Of a stretch of DNA of 64,000 bases, positions 56,695 to 64,000 are shown piece by piece. Below the pieces are notes generated by a model. It was given only the letters and a program-made list of their open reading frames with translations. It was not told where the DNA came from and did not search any database. This DNA is from Whitmania pigra (lineage: Eukaryota; Annelida; Clitellata; Hirudinida; Haemopidae): contig JAJTWR010000067.1 of the NCBI GenBank assembly GCA_021613335.1, forward strand, positions 1,478,501-1,542,500. The letters are read 5' to 3'. A program made the position numbers and the translations under genes. The number at the start of each line of letters is the position of its first letter. Position 1 is the first letter of the stretch.

Positions 56695-57794
56695 TTTCTA
56701 TCTATTTTCAATAAAATGACATCACTTGAAACAAATCTATTATGCCTAATTAATCTCAATAAGTTTATGTAATGTTTAGTATGTCAACGAAACTTTAGAT
56801 GTCATATTAGTTTTTTTTAGTTAACCAAGTAAATACAGCAATTCAAAAGATCTTAAAAGCAGTGATAACCTCGAAATCTAGTTAGTCACGTAAATGGAAC
56901 ACACCCAAATCGTGTCAATACTATCAACACTACACAATAACTTCCCTGTGTGTAGATTATTATTGTGTAAAAGTGAAATTAAATTGATGTTCGAAGATGA
57001 ATTGAATTGTATTTTAATTAGCTTTGTTAAATACTTTAATTAACATAAAAAAAAATTTTAAAAACCGTTTTGTTATAAAATTATCATTGAATAACATGAA
57101 GCACAAACCGCTTCTACAAAGCGTTTGCAACATATTGCGTTAATTTTACATTACATATACCCACATCTAACTGCTTAAAGCAATTTAAAAAATTCATTCT
57201 AAACTGAAAACTAAAGCAACTAGTACGCTCTGAATCCCGTTGAACTGAACTAAACTGCTCTGAAAAGATTCATACGCCCAGCAACGCAAACGAAGACCAA
57301 AGAGCTTTCCATTCGACCAAGTTGCGATTATTGAGCAAAAAATAACGAAGCAACTTGTAAAATTACTAAAAGCTGATAACCAGTACCACTAACGTGCCTA
57401 TACAGAGATCAAGAAAATAACCATGTCACCCAACCCTTCTAAATAGATGAACAATGCTGATCAACCCTGGTAAACAGATCAGAATCTCTTTGAATCAAGT
57501 CATCGAATGCAATTAAAAAACAACCTTTAAATGAAACCAATAGGAACAGTTTATGTGAATCAACAAATTAAATCGTAATCAATCAATCGATTTGCAACAG
57601 ACCAAATATCTCAGATGAATTTTCAGGGCGACCATTGGAAACAAAGCAATGCTACACACAAAATAATGAATAGTCACTTTTAAAACAAACAACCGTGTGA
57701 ACGCATAACAAGTTTAATCGATTTCATCTTAATTTGAAAATTGTAAAAAAAAAGCCGGCAAAAATTATGATCAAACAATAACAAAAAATCAATA
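56695..57794. other. Spacer between PDCD10 and PIGW
   Basis: 1.1 kb of AT-rich DNA holding the PDCD10 5' UTR/promoter and the PIGW 3' UTR. A minus-strand ATTAAA (plus 57713-57718), about 80 bases past the PIGW stop, is a possible polyadenylation signal. No repeats or other genes are seen. Confidence 0.6.
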
Positions 57795-58012
57795 TCACCA
57801 GAATTTCAACCTAACGCTGTAACAGTGCAGCACCCCGACAAAAGCGCAGAGGACGAACAGGTAGAGAGCCAGGATGTAAAAGGCCATCGAGTCGCTGGCA
57901 CGTATCGTTTCCATGGAAATGTTGACAAACCCCGTGAGCAGGTTGGAAGCCAGGAAAAAGGTAAGACCGTTCTCGTTTATTGATTCCAGTAGGGAGGGGC
58001 TTAAGTTTGATC
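57795..58012 (-). CDS. PIGW: PIGW exon 7 and stop
   Basis: The acceptor ATATTTCCAG; two bases complete Gly. It contains [20 protein letters not shown] and a final membrane span, then LKFW and TGA at 57795-57797. Confidence 0.95.
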
Positions 58013-60159
58013 CTGGAAATATTTGGGTTTCATACTGATGATGATAGTAATAATAATAACAATAATAATTGGAATCATAATGATGGTGATGGCAATATAA
58101 TACCAATGATGATGATGATAGCAGTAATAATAATTTAAATGATTATGATATAGATTACAATCAATATTAGCAGAACCAACCATCTTTCCCCACAATATCA
58201 TAGAAGAAGAATGCGATGAAGTCTGCAACGAGGAAGCTGGAAATCATCTGGCTGTTGTAGGCCATCTGGAGAAAAACCATTCGAACAATTTTAACGGCAG
58301 ATGTAGCAGCGGCCATAGTTGTGTAAGTAGTAGTGATGATGAAGATTAGGATGATGTTTATGACGATGATGATGATAGTGGCAGCTTTCATTGGCAACCT
58401 ACACCTCCGCCACAACCACTTCACTGCTTACCATCCAAATGACGTACGGCAGATTTGCCATTCTTCTGGAAACTGGAGTGACTCTAATCTGGTACTGGTG
58501 CAGAATCGCCCACAGTGTCACTGTGACGAGGGACAATTTGACAGTCATGGTGACCAGGCTGGCATACGTGTTGGAGTATCGTGGACACTTGGTTCTCTGG
58601 CTGTGAGTTAAAAACCGACATCATCATCATCATCATTGTTACTAAAACTCATAACAATGCACACAAATACAAAAAAAACTTAAATTTTATTAACCATTAC
58701 AAAAATTTATAAAGACGCAGTTTCAAGACAGGTCGTCATGGAACCCACCACGTAAGCAAGAACGATCCGAGCCTAACGGACGCCAGGTAGAGGCCGAGGT
58801 ACCCTAGGCAGGACCACAGGCCCTCCCTGTTGGCATGGAGAAGGCTTGACCTGTTGCCCTCTGCAAGGATGTAACTGGAGACATCCCTAAAGGTCAAGAG
58901 GTATTCGTAGGTGCCGGTGATGAGTAGAGCAAGAATCAGAGAATGTTTGGGTGAGAAGATGGTGAAGATGATAGAGGAGGATATCTGCAGGTGAATGTGG
59001 ACAGAAACGATGACAAACTTGAGACAGAATCGATCGGGAAAAACTCATTCATTCACGAGCAGCAATGCCAACAGAAATGATTGTTCATCTTAAATGCAAT
59101 TCTCCGACAAACAACAAACTACCTTGACAAAAGCCAAGGTGAAGAAGAAATTCCAGTGAACTCCATACTCGCTGACATGTTCATGGTAGTCGACAGATTT
59201 CAGGGTAACGATCCTCGACAGCCCCAGAACCAGGAGAGGCCATGTGCTAGCCACAGTCTTTAGCAAGCCTTTGAAGCCAATGCTTCTGCTGAAGAGAAGA
59301 GCATTTACAGAATTATAGCTTTATTTTTTTTTCAAATGAAATTTACCAGAATAAAATACAAACTGAGAACAGCCAGTTATCAATCTTGATAGCAAAAATA
59401 GTCGCCTTCAAGCATCACTAACAAAACCTTTGAGCAACTCCTCTGGCCTCCCTTGAGATGATCCCGTTCGACACGACGAAGGATCCGACCCCAACGTCCA
59501 TGAGTCCCGTCCCGAAAGCTTCCGTCTTACAGAATCTCCTCGGAAAGACCGGGAAGTCCACGGCCAGGATGCAGATGGAGGTCGCTAGGTTAACGTAGGC
59601 CCTGTAACTGGTTATGAAACAGGGTCGATCGGAAGTAAGCCACTGCAAGTTCTTGCTTTCGTCGTCGACGGTTTTGTCGTCGCCAATGGCTTCCACCCGA
59701 TGAGATCTGTATTCTGCCATCAGTAGAGAGATCTGAAGCAAGCAGGACAGCAATATGGTAATTAGAAAGCTTGTGGAATATTCTGCAAGCAGTGTCAATG
59801 ACATCAGAACAAATCCCACGAGGTTGCCAAACTGGAGCAGAAACTTTTTTGGAAATCTGATACAAAAATTTAAACTTTATTAGCATTACAATATTTAATA
59901 AATAATATCAAGTAATTCCTGGAATCTTTGCTCACAAAGATGTCCATGACTGTACTCCCCCAAAAACGCAACAAAATCCATAGATTAACCTGCTTTTATT
60001 GAAAACCGCAAAAAGGGCCATAATTTTAAAATGGAGCAGCGACAGTGGAGCAATGGATGCGACGACTGATATTTCGTAAACATTCGAACCGTTTTGACCG
60101 CTAACAAACATTTCGTGTTCTGTTTTTAAATCTAGGGGAATATACTGAGACTCCATCAT
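57795..60159 (-). CDS. PIGW: PIGW: GPI-anchor inositol acyltransferase, seven exons, complete
   Basis: Exons 59990-60159, 59428-59856, 59123-59285, 58749-58984, 58432-58600, 58181-58265 and 57795-58012 join in perfect phase to 489 residues (human 504). PIG-W/Gwt1 is a multi-pass ER membrane enzyme that transfers an acyl chain from acyl-CoA to the inositol of GlcN-PI, an early step of GPI-anchor synthesis needed for later mannosylation. Diagnostic motifs are [82 protein letters not shown] and [14 protein letters not shown]; the protein ends KFW, as the human ends QFW. Many hydrophobic segments fit about 13 membrane spans. The start has an in-frame TAA directly upstream. Three donors have GTT. 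Confidence 0.96.
58181..58265 (-). CDS. PIGW: PIGW exon 6
   Basis: The acceptor TTTTTCTCCAG, phase 0: [20 protein letters not shown], then FYDIVGKD, ending GATG|GTTGGT in phase 1. Donor +3 is T. It is shorter than the equivalent human loop, which explains most of the length difference. Confidence 0.9.
58432..58600 (-). CDS. PIGW: PIGW exon 5
   Basis: The acceptor TTAACTCACAG; the first base completes Cys. It contains a membrane span ([18 protein letters not shown]) and the family motif [14 protein letters not shown], ending at a good donor GTAAGC, phase 0. Confidence 0.94.
58749..58984 (-). CDS. PIGW: PIGW exon 4
   Basis: The acceptor ATTCACCTGCAG, phase 0. It contains two hydrophobic spans and the conserved [20 protein letters not shown], corresponding to human [20 protein letters not shown]. 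It ends ACGTG|GTGGGT, phase 2. Confidence 0.95.
59123..59285 (-). CDS. PIGW: PIGW exon 3
   Basis: The acceptor CTCTTCAGCAG; the first base completes Arg. It contains [20 protein letters not shown] and [20 protein letters not shown], one of the most conserved parts of the family, ending GTCAAG|GTAGTT in phase 0. Confidence 0.95.
59428..59856 (-). CDS. PIGW: PIGW exon 2
   Basis: The acceptor TTTTTGTATCAG; the first base completes Arg. Membrane spans at the N-terminal half are followed by a hydrophilic loop ([12 protein letters not shown]) and then the conserved core [39 protein letters not shown]. It ends CAAAG|GTTTTG, phase 2. Confidence 0.96.
59990..60159 (-). CDS. PIGW: PIGW exon 1 (start)
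   Basis: ATG at 60157-60159, immediately followed by a second ATG and preceded directly by an in-frame TAA. It contains [20 protein letters not shown], like the human FVSNLNGTTVLEITQGL, then the first membrane span, ending AGCAG|GTTAAT, phase 2. Donor +3 is T. Confidence 0.92.
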
Positions 60160-61457
60160 TTAATCTAGATTTTGTTTTAACTTGATTCGTTCAATGTATT
60201 TGTTAATTAGGTAGATCATTACTTAATTGATCATTTGAAGTCTACGATGCGTTCCGTGCTCGGAGACTTATGTTTAAAAATCGCAACAACCCAATCAAAA
60301 TGTAAATTAGTTTACGGCAAAACAATTATGTGAATGCATATTATATTAAATATTTTTACTAAAAACCGTTTTATTATTTTTTATTTTATGAATTTGAAAT
60401 TATGTATAATTCGACAAGTCATCGATCAAACTCCAGGTTTTTTGGTAAACATTCATTTCATTTTATACACGACGAAACTGGCTTTTCTTCTTTCTTTTGT
60501 AATTCATTTATTTAAATTAAGCAATTTGAAGTCATATTCATTACGTGATATTCGCAGGAGGGGAAGGAATAAATTCACAATTCAACATGAGATCCAAACA
60601 TAGACAAAATAGCCAAAGCTAAAATGGGGCTAACATTTGATTGTGCATGGAAACTTTATCCCTGATCGTATGTGTCATAAAGTAGAAGAAAAGTCGGAAA
60701 ATTCGATCAAATCTGCCGGCAACAGTCATAAACAAGGAAATGAATTTGAAGTTTTTTTTGACGAACTGGCAAAAAATGCAGCACAAATCACAGCTTTCAG
60801 CATAGGACTACATTGAAATGATTAGCCATCAATACCATCAGTAACATAGTTATCATCGGCAGCAACATCATCATCAGCATCATTATCATTATCTTCCTCA
60901 GCAGCATCATTATCATTATCTTCCTCATCAGCATCATCACCATCCTCCTCTTTGAATGATGGAATTCAATGAAAACTAATGGACGGTCTGATTCATAGGT
61001 GAAAGAATAGGGGGATAGGATGGGTGGACGGATGGATGATTAGGTAAAAAATAAAATAATGTTTTGTTTGTTATTTTTATAAAGAAATAAATAATTCACG
61101 ACATTGACGTGTTTCATTTTAACTCTCCTCTTCATCATGTAAATGCACTCCTGAAAGGATGAGCATATGAATTACACTCACCGCCATCTTCAACGTCATC
61201 ATAGTCATCATTATCACCGTCATCGTTGTCGTCGTCATCATCATCTTTCTTGAATTTTTCCAGTTTTGTTGACACAAGAGGCGCTGTTGGTAAACTTTTC
61301 GTGGAGGTTTCGGAACCGTGTGCAAATAATGATGCTGGAGAAGCAAAAGATGATGAAGATGGTGGTAATGATGATGATGATGATGGGGTTGTTGATTTTA
61401 ATGCTCTTTGATTCCTTCTTCTTTTAGTCGCTAATGTTTCCTTTTGATCTCAACTAA

Positions 61458-61630
61458 ATCCATCCATCCATCCACCCAACCATACACTTCATCCATCCAA
61501 CCGTACAATTCACCCATCCAACCATCCACCAAAATAACATTGTTCAACGAACAGCGGCAACAACAACAACAACAACAACAACAAGAACGACAACAACGAC
61601 AACAGGAGCAGCATCAACAACAACAACAAA
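61458..61630. repeat. CATC-type and (CAA)n tracts
   Basis: CATC/CAAC units at about 61458-61530 are followed by CAA units with CGA and CAG variants at 61556-61630. Confidence 0.85.
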
Positions 61631-61925
61631 AGGTGGAAAGTAAGTCCTAAGAAATGAAACAGGTGTCTTCCACATTCATCACCACGTTGAAGTTGATGGC
61701 TCACATCACCCGCCCACAGTCAGAGCAAATGGAATGGTAACCAAGCGACAGTACAGAGAGGGGCAGCCGAGAGAGGGGAATTGGCAGGAAAGAAACTACC
61801 CAATGACAGGGTAATAGCTTGGGGCTTGCCCGGATTTTAAAATATTAAAATATTATAAGGTACAGCAGCAGCGGCAACAACAACAGCATTAACATTAACA
61901 TTAATATTAATCGTTTTGTTATGAT

Positions 61926-62180
61926 TCTTGGTCATCGTCGTCATCGTCATCATCATCATTATCAACATCATCACCATCGTCATCGTCATCGTCGTCATCA
62001 TCGTCGTCGTCGAAAGCATAATCATCATCAGCAGCATCACCATCATCATTATCATCACTATCATCACCATTATCGTTACCATCGTAATCATCATCATCAA
62101 AAGAATAATCATCAGTAGCATCATCATAATCATCATCAGAATCTTCGTCAGCATCATTATCATCTTCGTCGACATCGTCA
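61926..62180. repeat. Imperfect (ATC)n region
   Basis: About 250 bases of ATC units with frequent GTC, ACC, ATT and AGC variants. Reading frames through it in either direction are low-complexity artefacts. Confidence 0.9.
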
Positions 62181-62489
62181 TCGTCCTCACTTTGACACTT
62201 TATCTTCAGAAAGCATTTTCATTTTCTTTCAATGTTTTCCCACATGAAAGAAAATGCATTTTTAAATATTTACATTTTAATTTTATTTCGACAAAACATC
62301 TAAACATATCAGAAATAAATAAATAAATAAATACATACATAAATAAATAAATATATATAAATTATTCAAATTCGAATTATGAAATTCGAGAAAATGAAAG
62401 AAAAGCCCGTTTTGTCAGTTGTCTTAAGCAGCTTTCCAGTACAAACCTCTGTGAAAGGAACAGATGCTGGAATGCAATGTGCAGTTGAT

Positions 62490-62819
62490 GGTAATGATAA
62501 TAATGATGGTGATAACGATGACGATGATGATGATGATGATAACGATGACGATGACGATGATGATTAAACGGTACGAAGACGAAACTTCGCCATAAGTCGT
62601 CCCGACTTCCGGTCTGATATTGCGCATGCGCCTCTCTAGGTCAGGAAGCGCTTTCAGTTGGATCCATTCCAACCATCTGACTCCATCTGTGACCGAATTC
62701 TATCACCGTCACCATCATCATCATCGTCATCGTCATCTTCATCGTCATCATCATCATCATCATCATCATCATTATCATAATCATAATCATCATCGTCATC
62801 GTCATCATCATCATCATCA
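62490..62819. repeat. (GAT)n and (ATC)n tracts in opposite orientation
   Basis: GAT units at 62490-62566 and ATC units at 62703-62819 face each other across about 140 bases of CpG-richer non-repeat DNA, so the region can in principle fold back. Confidence 0.9.
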
Positions 62820-63151
62820 ACGCCCCACTCCGAAATGGGCTAAGTCGACCATCCAGGCAACGATATAAATGTAAAAATTGTCAGAAATGGAGGTTGATTA
62901 ATGGATGGAATGTAATGAGGAGATAAAAACGAGAGTGAATGATGAGTGTATGGTTAGGGGAGAGATGGTGATGGTGATGATGATGATGACGATGATGATG
63001 ATGAGGAATAGGATGAAGAAGCATATAAATGTTATGTTTGGAGATGCTTTAGATGTTGCTATGGAGACCGAAGTCGACTTTAGCAATTAGTAACAATTAC
63101 ATCGGCATTACCACTGGATTTTGCTAATCTCCAAGTACACATCCTTCACCA

Positions 63152-63300
63152 TCTTCCATTCATCCATCCAAACGTCTGTCGTCCATCTATCCATTCATTC
63201 ATCCATCCATCCATCCATCCATCCATCCATCCATCCATCCGCCCGTCCATTCATCCATCCATCCGTCCGTCTATCTATCTATCCGCACTTCTATCCGTCA
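63152..63300. repeat. (CATC)n tetranucleotide array
   Basis: CATC units with CGTC, CATT and TATC variants. Shorter related tracts continue at about 63520-63625. Confidence 0.92.
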
Positions 63301-63639
63301 GTCCACCTAATCGAATCACTTACTCTTGATTAACAAGGCAAACTCCAGTTCTTCCATCCGCAGGAAAAAAAACACTTTCAAATTTCACTCACTTTTCTTT
63401 CCTTAATCCACATCCAGCGATAGTGGCCTTCTCCGTTAGGACAATGAAGCACCCAACCTCCTCCTCCCATCCATCACTTAAGAAACGTGCTCTGCACTCA
63501 TCCACCCTTCTATCTATCCTCTCGTCCACCTATCCATCGATTCACCAAATATCCATACATCCATCCGTCAATCCATTCATTCATCCACCCACCCACTCAT
63601 CCATCCACCAACTCTTCTATCCATCCAGATCTAGAGCGA

Positions 63640-63960
63640 CCCCTGTTCACCCTCGGTATTTCCTGGAAACTTTCCGCTGCATCTTTCATATCTCTTTCCA
63701 TTCATTCAGGAGCAGAAAAACGGAAATTCAAAAAACCAGGATGGAAGGAGAAGAGGTTGAAAGCAACAAGGAAGTGGATGAATCCGCTCGATCCTCTGAA
63801 AGGATGCTGAGTTTCGAATTCATCGTTTCCTCAGCTGGGAATTGAACCGGAGAGGCGCGGATTGATTGAATCGCCTGCTGTTTTTCCACTGGTGGCGGAG
63901 CGGAGGTTTGTTTTGTGGGAGTCAATTTCAAGCTGGAAAGTGACCCCGGGTTTCAGGTGC
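63640..63960. other. CpG-richer block, possible exon at the right edge
   Basis: On the plus strand, after an acceptor-like TTCATTCAG at about 63709, a frame reads MEGEEVESNKEVDESARSSE (ATG 63741) and stops at TGA 63843. On the minus strand 63931-63728 is also open (APPPVEKQQAIQSIRASPVQ). Another TTTCAG lies at about 63952-63957. Either strand could be coding; no homology is recognised. Confidence 0.25.
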
Positions 63961-64000
63961 ATCTCACTTTCCTTTGGTGTTCATTCTCCTCTCCGTATTC

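Larger units (their letters stand above)
60160..63639. other. PIGW upstream region and satellite-rich spacer
   Basis: The first few hundred bases should hold the PIGW promoter; no TATA or CpG island is obvious. Beyond 60.8 kb, ATC-type, CAA-type and CATC-type repeats dominate. A 27-bp duplication (CAGCATCATTATCATTATCT) lies at about 60880-60930. No gene is recognised. Confidence 0.45.

Overview
The window is AT-rich animal genomic DNA with spliced genes, long introns and a very heavy load of simple-sequence repeats, mostly (ATC)n/(GAT)n, (AAC)n, (AAT)n, (GGAT)n and (GAAT)n. The gene set suggests a protostome invertebrate: one gene is a nuclear receptor of the HR96/DAF-12 group (NR1J), which has the protostome-type P-box ESCKA. 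The AT-rich composition, large introns and tRNA-derived SINEs would fit a lophotrochozoan such as an annelid or mollusc. That placement is inference; the species cannot be fixed from the sequence alone.

Four genes are supported, all on the minus strand. (1) At 12150-13159 is the large N-terminal exon of a long TSC22-domain (TSC22D/bunched-type) protein. Its leucine-zipper exon is not in the window and should lie beyond position 1. (2) From 36937 down to 19899 is an NR1J nuclear receptor: four exons in matching phase give both zinc fingers, the hinge and a complete ligand-binding domain, and the 5' end is missing. (3) From 56694 down to 53303 is PDCD10 (CCM3): six exon positions are supported, and position six exists as two homologous 83-nt exons in tandem. 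The C-terminal exon is uncertain. (4) From 60159 down to 57795 is a complete seven-exon PIGW, the inositol acyltransferase of GPI-anchor synthesis (489 aa as joined). All splice phases in (2)-(4) agree, which is the main evidence for the exon boundaries.

Between the genes: 1-12 kb is probably TSC22 intron plus CpG-richer patches, one of which holds a candidate alternative first exon (2937-3142) that ends in the same phase as the long first exon. 13-19.5 kb is upstream of TSC22D, with a palindromic element and an octamer-like motif cluster. 37-53 kb holds no recognised gene, only satellites and two CpG-richer blocks. 60-64 kb is satellite-rich with one possible exon near the right edge. Mobile DNA comprises two copies of a TIR element with 'GTTTCCCCGAAAATAAG' type ends, a 513-bp element flanked by TA, and four copies of a tRNA-derived SINE, one nested in a TIR element and two arranged head to head.

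The four genes have no evident joint pathway: a transcriptional regulator/scaffold, a lipophilic-ligand receptor, a kinase-adaptor protein and an ER enzyme. The observations most worth following are the duplicated PDCD10 exon, the complementary (GAU)n/(AUC)n tracts that bracket NR1J exons, the candidate short-isoform TSC22 exon, and the frequent T at position +3 of the 5' splice sites.
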